Origin: Allokutzneria sp. NRRL B-24872
GTDB taxonomy: Bacteria > Actinomycetota > Actinomycetes > Mycobacteriales > Pseudonocardiaceae
Direction: 5' to 3'
NCBI RefSeq assembly: GCF_002155965.1
Contig: NZ_MUMH01000114.1
Coordinates: 1-34,430 of the forward strand
Length of the DNA stretch: 34,430 bases
The position numbers and the translations under genes were made by a program. Of the stretch, positions 17,169 to 25,294 are shown in pieces. A model generated the notes under the pieces. That model was not told the origin of the DNA and searched no databases. It saw nothing but the letters and a program-made list of their open reading frames with translations. Numbering within the stretch: the stretch's first letter is position 1; each line of letters begins with the position of its first letter.

Positions 17169-17582
17169 TCAGGCCCGGGTGTCGAGCAGGGCCACCGCGC
17201 GGTCGTAGGTGGTGCGGTCGGAGTGCGGCCGGTAGCGGATGGGCGTGGGGAAAGGGTTGCCGCGCAACGGTTCCAACCACAGGACGGTGCGACGGGTGCG
17301 CAGCGCGCGGAGCCCGTCCGGCCTGCTGGTGACGGCGTGCAGCTCCGCCCAGCGCAGCGTCCGCGTGCTCAGGACGCGGCGCACGCGCACACCGCGGTCG
17401 CTGACGTAGACGCCGCGGCGGCCGTGGCGCAGCGCGAGGACGGCGCACGGCAGCAGCACAACGGCGGTCGGGACCTCGTTGTCCCACAACAGGAACGCGA
17501 TGACCAGCGCGATCGCGCCGAAGCTGGTGGCGCCGAGGACCCTTGCCGGGACCGAGGGGCGCACGCTCCTCCACATGAACAT
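17169..17582 (-). CDS. small bacterial PH-like domain membrane protein
   Basis: A 137-residue protein with two N-terminal membrane segments (about residues 14-50, VLGATSFGAIALVIAFLLW and VPTAVVLLPCAVLAL) and a cytoplasmic beta-rich domain: GVYVSDRGVRVRRVLSTRTL followed by WAELHAVTSRP and TVLWLEPL. This pattern of strand, WxE turn and strand is that of the actinobacterial PH-like (DUF2581/bPH) membrane proteins, whose function is unknown. The start is ambiguous between ATG 17582 and ATG 17576, both without a clear Shine-Dalgarno. Confidence 0.7.
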   Translation of the reverse strand: MFMWRSVRPSVPARVLGATSFGAIALVIAFLLWDNEVPTAVVLLPCAVLALRHGRRGVYVSDRGVRVRRVLSTRTLRWAELHAVTSRPDGLRALRTRRTVLWLEPLRGNPFPTPIRYRPHSDRTTYDRAVALLDTRA

Positions 17583-17637
17583 GCGGCGAGGATGCGCCGT
17601 GCCCGGCCGCGCCGAACAGGTCCACTCGGCGAACCCG

Positions 17638-18093
17638 TCAGGCGGAGTTCGCGGCCTCGTACTCGGCGAGCAGTCGCAGCGCGGCGGCGTACTTGAGCCG
17701 CAGGCGCTCCCGGGTCGGCTCGTCGAGCTGGTTCAGCCGGAGCGGCCCGCTGTTGTCGGCGATGTCGGCGCGCTTGACCACGAGGGCGATCGGGTCGGCG
17801 GCGGCGCGGGCGAGGTAGTCGGCCATCGGCTCGCCCGGCAGGTGGCTCAGCGCGATGACGGCGGTGACCACGCCCTCGGGGCAGCCCGCCGCGCGCAGGT
17901 CGTCGGCGGTGAAGGGGGTGTCCTCGATGACGTCGTGCAGCACGGCGGCCATCCGGTGCGCGGTGCCCTCGACGTTGTCCATCACCCGCAGCGGGTGCTT
18001 GATGTAGGGCTGCCCGGCCTTGTCGAGCTGCCCTTCGTGGGCGCGGGTGGCGAGCGCGATCGCGGTGTCCAGGGTGAACGAGGGTTCGGTCAC
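17638..18093 (-). CDS. HD-domain phosphohydrolase, small alarmone hydrolase-like
   Basis: A 151-residue single-domain HD protein. It has the signature of the SpoT/MESH1 hydrolase domain: ATRAHEGQLDKAGQPYIKHP (His33), then the HD pair His53-Asp54 in VLHDVIEDTPFTADDL, and a later KRADIADN. No synthetase, TGS or ACT domain follows, so it resembles small alarmone hydrolases that degrade (p)ppGpp, or the related MESH1 enzymes that also act on NADPH. The metal ligand pattern is intact as far as I can see. GTG start with GGAGG five bases upstream. It lies next to the long leader of the conservon but in the opposite orientation. Confidence 0.78.
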   Translation of the reverse strand: MTEPSFTLDTAIALATRAHEGQLDKAGQPYIKHPLRVMDNVEGTAHRMAAVLHDVIEDTPFTADDLRAAGCPEGVVTAVIALSHLPGEPMADYLARAAADPIALVVKRADIADNSGPLRLNQLDEPTRERLRLKYAAALRLLAEYEAANSA

Positions 18094-18777
18094 GGTGCCT
18101 CCGGGGGAGCGGGTCGCACGATCTGGTGACGTGCGGTCCGACCAGTCTCCTCCCGGCCGTTTTTGTCAGACCCCCCGGTCATGGTGTGGGGCGCGCCGAG
18201 AGTGACGGCGGCGGCCGGCCCCCGACAGTCCGGTCGCCGCCGTCGTAGTGGATGAAGGCCGTCCCCGGACCTCCGCGCGCGTGCATGCAAACGCTGCGAA
18301 CAGGGTGGAGGGTGTGCCTTGCGTGGGAGACGGCGAGGAGCCGCGTTGGGTTGCCCCGGCGCCCGTGATTGCCCAAACGATCACGCGAACGGCCTAGTGG
18401 GAAGGGGGATCGCGCTGATTCGGGCGGGTCCGGGGAGCGGCTTCGCTGAACCGGGTGGACCGTCATGATTTCGGGTGATTTCCCGCCAGTCCACCTGCGT
18501 GAATTGGCACCATTTCGCCCAGCCGGAAAGGCGAGAAGTATTCGAAGATCGCCCGCGTGCTGCGCCGGGAAACGCCGACGTCGCAGCGTGGGGGCGGATT
18601 CACCGCATTGTGCGGCGAATCGACTGTTGATGATCTTGGAGATGCACCCGATAGGGTAGGCCGACCGGTGATCACCCGAAAACACGCGGTCTCACTGGCG
18701 ATCCACTGCCTCCGTGCGCTTTGCGGTGCTGTTGTCTGAGTCGTTGTCCTGAGTCGCTGTCGACCCGTGAGGATCTG
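18094..18777. other. 684-base gene-free region upstream of the conservon
   Basis: No open frame here has normal codon bias or resembles a known protein. It holds the divergent promoters of the HD gene and the conservon. Visible structure: GGTGGAC (18454-18460) complementary to GTCCACC (18489-18495), and a 25-base imperfect inverted repeat with GATTCACCGCA pairing TGCGGCGAATC at 18597-18621. A TTGATGATCTTGGAG...GATAGGGT stretch near 18626-18657 could be a promoter. A 13-base tandem repeat lies at 18736-18761. A small RNA cannot be excluded. Confidence 0.45.
18736..18761 (+). repeat. 13-base tandem repeat before the conservon
   Basis: CTGAGTCGTTGTC (18736-18748) is repeated as CTGAGTCGCTGTC (18749-18761), 12 of 13 identical, ending 16 bases before the cvnA-like ATG. 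It may be a regulator binding site in the leader or chance. Confidence 0.6.
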
Positions 18778-20067
18778 ATGGGGCAAGAAGTACTTGCGGC
18801 CGCGTTATGGGTCGCGGTGGCGTTCGGGCTCGTCGTGGTCGTCCTGCTGGCCCGCCAGCACGGCATCGCCAACCGCTTGCGCGTGCGCAACACCGAGCTG
18901 GAGGCCACGGCCCGCGCCCGGGTCGAGGAGGAGGCGCACCTCGTCTCCACCCGCCTGCCCGCGCTGGCGGCGACGGCCGACCACCGGCAGGAGGAGGTGC
19001 CCGGCCCGCTGCACCCCGCGGTCGCCGGAGCGCACCAGGTGGTGCTGGAGCTGTTCGCCGAGTCCATGCGCCAGGCCAAGGACCGGGGCGAGCAGTCGGC
19101 GCGCACCGCCGTCAAGGCGATGATGCGCGCGGTGCAGAGCCTCGCCAACGAGCAGCAGCTGGCGATCTCGGCGATGCAGGAGGAGCACGACAACCCCACC
19201 GTGCTCGGCGGCCTGATGACCATCGACCACATGAACTCCCAGCTCGGTCGGCGCGCGCAGGCCACGGCCGTGCTCTGCGGGTCGTGGCCGGGCCAGCAGC
19301 GCTCCGCCTCCTCGATCAGCGACGTGGTCCGCGGCGCCACCTCGCGCATCCGCGACTACCTCCGCGTCCAGGTCTCCACCCAGGTCGACGTCGCCGTGGT
19401 CAGCCGCGCGGTCGAGCCGGTCGTGCTCACCGTCGCCGAACTGCTGGACAACGGCGCGCGGCACTCGCCGCCGATCGCCTCGGTGCAGGTCAACTTCCAG
19501 CAGGCGCACAACGGCCTGGCGATCGTCATCGACGACGCGGGCGTCGGCATGAACAACGACGAGCTGCGGCACGCCGCCGAGCAGCTCTCCGGCCGCGCGG
19601 GCCAGGACATCAACCGCCTCGGCGACCCGCCCCAGGTCGGCTTCGCGGTGATCGGCCTGCTCGCCGCGCGCTACGGCTTCTCCGTCTCCGTCGACACCCG
19701 TTCGCCCTACGGCGGCGTGCGCGCGGTGATCTTCCTGCCGACCGCGCTGCTGACCAGGGTTCCGCTGCCGGAGCCCGTGGTGAAGCGCCCCGAGGCGCGC
19801 GAGACCCACGCCACCGTGCTGCCGCACCCCAGCTCGCCCCGCCACGGCCGCCAGGAGGAGCCCGGCACCGAGCAGGAGCAGGAGCGCACCGCTGGCGGGC
19901 TGCCCAAGCGCCGCCGCCGCGAGGCCCCGCCCGAGGTCGCGGCCCAGACAACACCGTTGCCGATCCGCCCGGCGTCCAGGACCACGTCCGGACTGGGAGC
20001 CTGGCAGCGCGGTACCCGTTCCGGGCGTGCCGTGCCGCCCGTCGCTGAGGGGAGCCCCCAGGAATGA
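18778..20067 (+). CDS. conservon sensor histidine-kinase-like ATPase (CvnA type)
   Basis: A 429-residue membrane-anchored kinase-like protein, first gene of a conservon. A single N-terminal membrane helix (about residues 5-25, LAAALWVAVAFGLVVVVLLA) is followed by a coiled region, a DHp-like segment (MTIDHMNSQLGRRAQATAVL) and an HATPase domain with N-box VAELLDNGARHSPP and G1-box IDDAGVGMN. The tail from about residue 345 is charged and proline-rich. In Streptomyces, CvnA forms a membrane complex with CvnB, CvnC and the GTPase CvnD, likened to a GPCR-like switch affecting differentiation and antibiotic production. ATG 18778 has GAGGA five bases upstream; the in-frame start at 18721 is not supported. 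It overlaps the next gene by four bases (ATGA). Confidence 0.92.
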   Translation: MGQEVLAAALWVAVAFGLVVVVLLARQHGIANRLRVRNTELEATARARVEEEAHLVSTRLPALAATADHRQEEVPGPLHPAVAGAHQVVLELFAESMRQAKDRGEQSARTAVKAMMRAVQSLANEQQLAISAMQEEHDNPTVLGGLMTIDHMNSQLGRRAQATAVLCGSWPGQQRSASSISDVVRGATSRIRDYLRVQVSTQVDVAVVSRAVEPVVLTVAELLDNGARHSPPIASVQVNFQQAHNGLAIVIDDAGVGMNNDELRHAAEQLSGRAGQDINRLGDPPQVGFAVIGLLAARYGFSVSVDTRSPYGGVRAVIFLPTALLTRVPLPEPVVKRPEARETHATVLPHPSSPRHGRQEEPGTEQEQERTAGGLPKRRRREAPPEVAAQTTPLPIRPASRTTSGLGAWQRGTRSGRAVPPVAEGSPQE

Positions 20068-20477
20068 CCGAACCGACGAACAACAAGCTGGGCTGGATGC
20101 TCGACAACGCGTTGCAGATGCCGGAGACACTGCACGCGATCCTGCTCTCCGCCGACGGGCTGCTGATGGCCCACTCGCAGACGATCAGCAGGGACGACGC
20201 CGACCGGCACGCCGCGGCCATGTCGGGCCTGCAGGCGCTGGCCCGCAGCACCGCGGAGTTCTGCGGCGGCGAGATCAGCGGCTGGCAGCAGACGGTCAAC
20301 GAGTTCGCGGGCGGCTACGTCTTCCTCGTCGCGGCGGGACCGGGCGCCTACCTTGCGGTCTCGGCCACCGACCGGGTCGACATGGAGGCCGTGTCCTTCC
20401 GGTTGCAGGAGCTGGTGCAGCGGCTCGGCAAGGAGCTGACAAGCCCTCCGCGACAGGGCATCGGTAGCCGGGCATGA
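20064..20477 (+). CDS. roadblock/LC7 domain protein (CvnB type)
   Basis: A 137-residue roadblock/LC7 protein, small dimeric modules that often regulate partner GTPases. The core runs from LGWMLDNALQMPETLHAILL through SADGLLMAHS to YVFLVAAGPGAYLAV, the standard Cvn version. It overlaps the ATPase gene (ATGA at 20064-20067) and the DUF742 gene (ATGA at 20474-20477), so expression is coupled. It probably acts as scaffold or GTPase-activating partner of the CvnD-like protein. Confidence 0.92.
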   Translation: MTEPTNNKLGWMLDNALQMPETLHAILLSADGLLMAHSQTISRDDADRHAAAMSGLQALARSTAEFCGGEISGWQQTVNEFAGGYVFLVAAGPGAYLAVSATDRVDMEAVSFRLQELVQRLGKELTSPPRQGIGSRA

Positions 20478-20827
20478 CCCCGGACCGCCGGGAACGGGCG
20501 TTGGTGCGGCCGCACGTGGTGACCGGCGGCCGCGCTCACCCGACCCGCAACACCTTCGACCTGGTCACCCTGGTGTCGGTGGTCAAGGACCAGCTCGCCG
20601 GGCTGAGCCCGGAGAAGCGCCGCGCCATGCAGCTGTGCAGCGGCGGCGCGCTCTCGGTCGCCGAGGCCGCCGCGCACCTCGGTCTGCCGGTCAGCGTCAC
20701 CAAGGTGCTGCTGTCCGACCTCGTCGACAGCGGGCACCTCGCCGTCACCTCCGAGTCCCCGGCGCGCGGCGGTCCCGACCTCAAGCTGCTCAAGGATGTG
20801 CTCGATGGCCTTCGCGCGCTCGTCTGA
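20474..20827 (+). CDS. DUF742 protein (CvnC type)
   Basis: A 117-residue DUF742 protein, the third constant member of conservons. It begins with RALVRPHVVTGGRAHPTRNT and contains a winged-helix-like core (LSVAEAAAHLGLPVSVTKVL, then LSDLVDSGHLAV), the usual DUF742 signature. Its function is unknown; it interacts with CvnA and CvnB in the best studied case. Its last 23 bases overlap the start of the GTPase gene. Confidence 0.92.
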   Translation: MTPDRRERALVRPHVVTGGRAHPTRNTFDLVTLVSVVKDQLAGLSPEKRRAMQLCSGGALSVAEAAAHLGLPVSVTKVLLSDLVDSGHLAVTSESPARGGPDLKLLKDVLDGLRALV

Positions 20828-21419
20828 GGGCAGCTCGTCCGGCGGGATCTACGTCCGCAACACCGTGCGCACCTCGGTGAAGCTGCTCGTCGTCGGGCAC
20901 TTCGCGGTCGGCAAGACCACCTTCGTCGGCACCCTCTCCGAGATCCGCCCGCTGCGGACCGAGGAGACGATGACGCAGGCGGGCGAGCACGTCGACGACC
21001 TCACCGGCGCCAGGGGCAAGAGCACCACGACCGTGGCCATGGACTTCGGCAGGCTCACGCTGAACGACCAGCTGGTGCTCTACCTGTTCGGCGCGCCCGG
21101 CCAGCACCGCTTCAAGCAGCTGTGGAAGGACATCGCCACCGGGGCCCTCGGCGCGCTGGTGCTGGCCGACACCCGCAGGCTCGACGCCTCCTTCGACATC
21201 ATGGGCCTGCTGGAGGAGCTGGGGCTGCCCTACGCGGTCGCGGTCAACGACTTCGACGACGCGCCGAAGTTTCCGGAGCACGAGCTGCGCGAGGCGCTCG
21301 ACCTGCTCCCGGAGACCCCGCTCGTCACCTGCGACGCCCGCGACCGGGTGTCGTCGACCCACGCACTGATCGCGCTCGTGGAACACCTCCTCCGTCGTCC
21401 GGTACGGGAGTACGCGTGA
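20805..21419 (+). CDS. conservon small GTPase (CvnD type)
   Basis: A 204-residue Ras-like/ATP-GTP-binding protein. The P-loop is VVGHFAVGKTT (Lys37), switch II has GAPGQHRF (in place of DxxGQ) and the base-recognition motif is NDFD rather than NKxD, as seen in CvnD/MglA-like proteins. ATG 20805 is preferred to ATG 20796 because AAGG then lies eight bases upstream. The stop overlaps the GTG of the first P450 (GTGA at 21416-21419), placing the P450s in the same operon. In Streptomyces the GTPase is the output of the complex. Confidence 0.92.
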   Translation: MAFARSSEGSSSGGIYVRNTVRTSVKLLVVGHFAVGKTTFVGTLSEIRPLRTEETMTQAGEHVDDLTGARGKSTTTVAMDFGRLTLNDQLVLYLFGAPGQHRFKQLWKDIATGALGALVLADTRRLDASFDIMGLLEELGLPYAVAVNDFDDAPKFPEHELREALDLLPETPLVTCDARDRVSSTHALIALVEHLLRRPVREYA

Positions 21420-22765
21420 ACTCAGCACCCGCAGGCAACGACCTCGGCACGGGCGGCTGCCCCGTCACCGGGCACCGGACGCCGTTGTACGGACCGGAGT
21501 TCACCGCGAACCCGGCCCGCGTCTACGAGCGGTTGCGGGCCAACGGGCAGATCGCGCCGGTCGAGCTGGCGCCGGGGGTGCCCGCCACGCTGGTGGTCGG
21601 CTACGAGGCCGCACTGGAGGTGCTGCGCAATCCCGGCGACTTCCCCAGGGACGGCCGCCGCTGGGCGGAGACGGTGCCGGAGGACTGCCCGGTGCTGCCG
21701 GTGATGTCCTACCGGCCGAACTGCCTGATGACCGACGGCTCCGAGCACGCGCGCTTCCGCGGGGTGATCACCGACAGCGTGGCGCGGGTGGACCCGAACA
21801 AGGTCCGCGCGCACGTCGAGGCCACCGCGGACATGCTGATCAACCAGTTCGCCCAGCGCGGTTCGGCCGACCTGCTCACCGAGTACGCCGTGGCGCTGCC
21901 GCTGTGGGTGTTCACCTTCCTGCACGGCTGCCCCAAGGACGTCGGCGAGCGCATGGTCACCGGCATGCGCGACATCGTGGACATGCGCGATCCGGAGCAG
22001 GCGAACGAGCGGCTGACCACCGCGCTGCTGGAGCTGATCGCGCTCAAGCGGGCCGAACCCGCGCAGGACATGGCGTCCTGGATGATGGCGCACCCCGCCG
22101 CGCTGACCGACGAGGAGATCCTGCACCAGCTGTTCCTGATGCTGGGCGCGGGAACCGAGCCCGAGGCGAACCTGATCGCCAACGCGCTGCGGCTGCTGCT
22201 CTCCGACCACCGCTTCGCCGGGTACGTGGCCGGGGGCAGCATGCGGATCGAGGACGCGCTCGACGAGGTGCTGTGGACCGATCCGCCGGTGGCCAACCTC
22301 TCCGCCAGCTACCCGGAGCGCGAGGTGCTGCTGGCCGGGCGGCGGCTGCCCGCGCACCAGCCCGTGGTGATCAGCTACGCGGCGGCGAACACCGATCCGG
22401 AGTTCGGCGAGGAGCACCGCTCCGGCAACCGCGCGCACCTGGCGTGGGGCGCCGGTCCGCACGCGTGCCCGGTGCAGGGGCAGGCGCGGATGGTCGCCTC
22501 GATCGCGATCGAGAAGCTGCTGGACCGGTTGCCCGACCTGGCGCTCGGCGTCCCGGTCGAGGACCTGCCGTGGCGGGAGTCGCCGTTCCTGCGCGCGCTG
22601 TCCGGGCTGCCGGTCACCTTCACCGCTGTGCGCCCGGTCGAGACGGCGCCGGAGACCACCCAGCTGCCCGCCGTCCGCGCACCGGCACGGCACGCGGCCC
22701 CGCTGCCCACCGCGGTCGGGCAGCGCTGGCGGCACGCGATCATCCGGTGGTGGCGCGGGCAGTGA
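21416..22765 (+). CDS. conservon cytochrome P450 lacking ExxR (CYP157-like), copy 1
   Basis: A 449-residue P450-fold protein. The heme-thiolate Cys351 is in WGAGPHACPVQGQAR, so heme binding is expected. However the K-helix has EVLW (Glu284, Trp287) instead of ExxR, and the I-helix has GAGTEPEANLI (244-254), in which the usual threonine of AGxxT is Pro. Loss of ExxR is known for the conservon-associated CYP157 family of Streptomyces, which this matches. The catalytic domain ends near residue 405, followed by a linker and the tail WRHAIIRWWRGQ. It is translationally coupled to the GTPase gene. The role in the conservon is unknown: heme sensing, structural, or an atypical oxygenase. Confidence 0.9.
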   Translation: MNSAPAGNDLGTGGCPVTGHRTPLYGPEFTANPARVYERLRANGQIAPVELAPGVPATLVVGYEAALEVLRNPGDFPRDGRRWAETVPEDCPVLPVMSYRPNCLMTDGSEHARFRGVITDSVARVDPNKVRAHVEATADMLINQFAQRGSADLLTEYAVALPLWVFTFLHGCPKDVGERMVTGMRDIVDMRDPEQANERLTTALLELIALKRAEPAQDMASWMMAHPAALTDEEILHQLFLMLGAGTEPEANLIANALRLLLSDHRFAGYVAGGSMRIEDALDEVLWTDPPVANLSASYPEREVLLAGRRLPAHQPVVISYAAANTDPEFGEEHRSGNRAHLAWGAGPHACPVQGQARMVASIAIEKLLDRLPDLALGVPVEDLPWRESPFLRALSGLPVTFTAVRPVETAPETTQLPAVRAPARHAAPLPTAVGQRWRHAIIRWWRGQ

Positions 22766-22820
22766 CCCCGGGCCGAACAGCAGATCCCAGCAGGCATCGC
22801 AGGAGATCAGGAGTGCGCGC

Positions 22821-24176
22821 GTGAGCTCTCATTCCCCCGACGACACCCAGGACCGGCCGGGCTGCCCCTTCTCCGGGGACCGGGAGCCGCTGTACGGGCC
22901 GGAGTTCACCGCCGACCCGAACGCGGTCTACGAGCGCCTGCGCGAGCGGGGCCAGACCGCGCCGGTCGAGCTGGCGCCGGGGGTGAACGCCACGCTCGTG
23001 CTGGGCTACGACGCGGCACTGGAGGTGCTGCGCAGCCCCGGCACGTTCATCAGGGACGGCAGGCGGTGGCAGGCCACGATGCCGCCGGACTCCCCGGTGC
23101 TGCCGGTCATGGGCTACCGGCCGACCTGCCTGATGAGCGACGGCGACGCGCACGCGCGGCTGCGCCGGGTGATCAGCGACGCCTACGCCAGGGTCGACCC
23201 GAACATGATCAGGGCGCACGTCGAGGCCACCGCCGAGATGCTGATCGGCCGCTTCGCCGCCAAGGGCGAGGTGAACCTGCTCGCCGACTACGCGCTCGCG
23301 CTGCCGCTGTGGGTGTTCAACTACCTGCACGGCTGCTCGACCGAGCTGGGCGACCGGCTGGTCAGCGGGATGAGCCGGGTGGTGGACGTGGTCGAGGCCG
23401 AGCAGGCCAACGTCGACCTGACGCGCGCGCTGACCGAGCTGGTGGCGCTGAAGCGGCGCGAGCCCGGCCAGGACGTGACCTCGTGGATGATGCAGCACCC
23501 GGCGCGGCTGTCCGACGACGAGATGCTGCACCAGCTGTTCATCATCCTGGGCGCGGTGACCCAGCACCAGGCGAACCTGACCTCGAACGCGCTGCGGCTG
23601 CTGCTCTCCGACGACCGCTTCGCCGGTGACCTGGCCGGGGGCAGCATGCAGATCGAGGACGCCCTCGACGAGGTGCTGTGGACCGATCCGCCGATGACCA
23701 ACCTCTCGGTCACCTTCCCCACGCACCAGGTGAACGTGGGCGGGGCGATGCTGCCCGCCGACCAGCCGGTGCTGATCGGCTACGCCGCCGCGAACACCGA
23801 CCCGACCGTCCACGGTGGACACCGCGCGGGCAACCGGGCGCACCTGTCGTGGGGAGCCGGACCGCATGCCTGCCCCGTGCAGGGGACCGCGCGGCTGATC
23901 GCCTCGATCGCGATCGAGAAGCTGCTGGACCGGCTGCCCGACCTGCGCCTCGCGGTGCCCACGGAGGACCTGACGTGGCGACCGAGCCCGTTCTTCCGGT
24001 CGCTGACCGCGCTGCCGGTCAAATTCACGCCGGTGCGCGCTGACTCCGCGGGCACGGTCTCCGTCCCGTCGTGGGCTCGCCTGACGCCCAGTTCCGTGCC
24101 GCAGCCCCCGCCGCCGCAGGCTCCGCCGCCCCAGGGCTGGCGGCACGCGCTGGCCAGGTGGTGGCGCGGCCAGTAG
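22821..24176 (+). CDS. conservon cytochrome P450 lacking ExxR (CYP157-like), copy 2
   Basis: A 451-residue paralogue of the preceding P450, collinear without gaps through at least residue 360. Cys351 in WGAGPHACPVQGTAR is kept; the K-helix again reads EVLW (284-287). The I-helix is further changed to GAVTQHQANLT, losing both the glycine and the acid-threonine pair. After a proline-rich linker (PSSVPQPPPPQAPPPQ) it ends WRHALARWWRGQ, nearly the same tail as copy 1 although the linkers are unrelated. GTG start with GGAG upstream, 55 bases after copy 1. In Streptomyces, CYP157 genes often sit beside a normal CYP154; here both copies are ExxR-less. Confidence 0.9.
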   Translation: MSSHSPDDTQDRPGCPFSGDREPLYGPEFTADPNAVYERLRERGQTAPVELAPGVNATLVLGYDAALEVLRSPGTFIRDGRRWQATMPPDSPVLPVMGYRPTCLMSDGDAHARLRRVISDAYARVDPNMIRAHVEATAEMLIGRFAAKGEVNLLADYALALPLWVFNYLHGCSTELGDRLVSGMSRVVDVVEAEQANVDLTRALTELVALKRREPGQDVTSWMMQHPARLSDDEMLHQLFIILGAVTQHQANLTSNALRLLLSDDRFAGDLAGGSMQIEDALDEVLWTDPPMTNLSVTFPTHQVNVGGAMLPADQPVLIGYAAANTDPTVHGGHRAGNRAHLSWGAGPHACPVQGTARLIASIAIEKLLDRLPDLRLAVPTEDLTWRPSPFFRSLTALPVKFTPVRADSAGTVSVPSWARLTPSSVPQPPPPQAPPPQGWRHALARWWRGQ

Positions 24177-24235
24177 CTGTGGCGTGCGCGGCATTCGCCC
24201 ACCCGGGGCGGTGACCGGAGTCTAGGGTCCGAAGG

Positions 24236-25294
24236 ATGTTGGCGGACTTGCGCGTGCCGGTCATCGCGGCGCCCATGGCGGGCTGGGTGTCCACTCCGGA
24301 GCTGGTCACAGCGGTCGGTTCGGCGGGCGGCCTCGGCTTCCTCGCGGCCGGCTACCTGCCTGCGGAGTCAGTCGCCGGGCACATCGCCAGAACGCGGGAA
24401 CTGGGGCCGCATCCCTTTGGCGTCAACCTCTTCGTGCCCGGCCCGGAGAGCGAGGCGGACCTGCGCCCCTACCGGGAGTCGCTGCGCGCCGACGCCGCGC
24501 GGTACGAGGTGACCCTCGACGAGCCGCGCTGGGACGACGACGACTACGCGGCCAAGCTCGACCTGGTCGTCCGGGAGCGGGTGCCGGTGGTGTCCTTCAC
24601 CTTCGGCTGCCCGGAGCCCGCGACCGTGCGGCGCTTGCGGGACAACGGGATTCAGGTCGTCGTCACCGTGACCACCCCTGCGGAGGCCTGCATCGCGGTC
24701 GACGCTGGAGCCGATGCGCTGTGCGTGCAGGGAGCCGACGCCGGAGCGCATCGCGGGCTCTTCACCGACGACGGCTCAGCGGACGGTGGGCCGAGCTACG
24801 GGTTGCTCACCGCTCTGCGCTTGGTCCTGGAAGCCGTGGACGTGCCCGTGATCGCCACCGGCGGCCTGATGCACGGCGCGGACGTCGCGGCGGTGTTGAC
24901 GGCTGGAGCCGTTGCGGCGCAACTGGGAACGGCCTTCCTGCGCTGTCCGGAAGCCGGGACCGCGTTGGCCTACCGCGCGGTGCTCGCGGAGGGGAACAGG
25001 CCGACGGAGTTCACCCGGGCCTTCACCGGCCGCCCCGCGCGCGGGCTGGTCAACCGCTTCATGACCGAGCACGACGCGGACGCGCCTTCGGCCTACCCGC
25101 AGCTGCACCACCTGACGAAGCCGGTGCGGGCCGCGGCGAACCGGGCCGGGGACGTGGAGGCGATGTCGCTGTGGGCGGGGCAGGGCTACTCGCTCGGCCG
25201 GGAGCTGTCCGCCGCGGAGTTGGTGGCCCTCCTGGACGGCGAGGCCCGGGACGCGTTGTCCCGGGCTCGCCGTCGGTACCGCGATCAGTCCTGA
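24236..25294 (+). CDS. nitronate monooxygenase-like FMN enzyme
   Basis: A 352-residue TIM-barrel flavoprotein of the nitronate monooxygenase family, which oxidises alkyl nitronates. Family marks: VIAAPMAGWVSTPELVTAVG, LGFLAAGYLPAE, VSFTFGCPEP, VQGADAGAHRG and PVIATGGLMHGADVAAVLTAGAVAAQLGTAFL (phosphate-binding loop). It differs from the usual QGxEAGGH by having DAGAH. TAGGGT at 24223-24228 lies seven bases before the ATG, so the mRNA is probably leaderless. The physiological substrate is unknown; detoxification of propionate 3-nitronate is typical. Its end overlaps the convergent permease gene by ten bases. Confidence 0.87.
   Translation: MLADLRVPVIAAPMAGWVSTPELVTAVGSAGGLGFLAAGYLPAESVAGHIARTRELGPHPFGVNLFVPGPESEADLRPYRESLRADAARYEVTLDEPRWDDDDYAAKLDLVVRERVPVVSFTFGCPEPATVRRLRDNGIQVVVTVTTPAEACIAVDAGADALCVQGADAGAHRGLFTDDGSADGGPSYGLLTALRLVLEAVDVPVIATGGLMHGADVAAVLTAGAVAAQLGTAFLRCPEAGTALAYRAVLAEGNRPTEFTRAFTGRPARGLVNRFMTEHDADAPSAYPQLHHLTKPVRAAANRAGDVEAMSLWAGQGYSLGRELSAAELVALLDGEARDALSRARRRYRDQS

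Noticed and set aside
18179-18685. 168-residue minus-strand frame upstream of the conservon
   Set aside because: Third-position bias is weak and the sequence resembles no known protein; it has no ribosome binding site.
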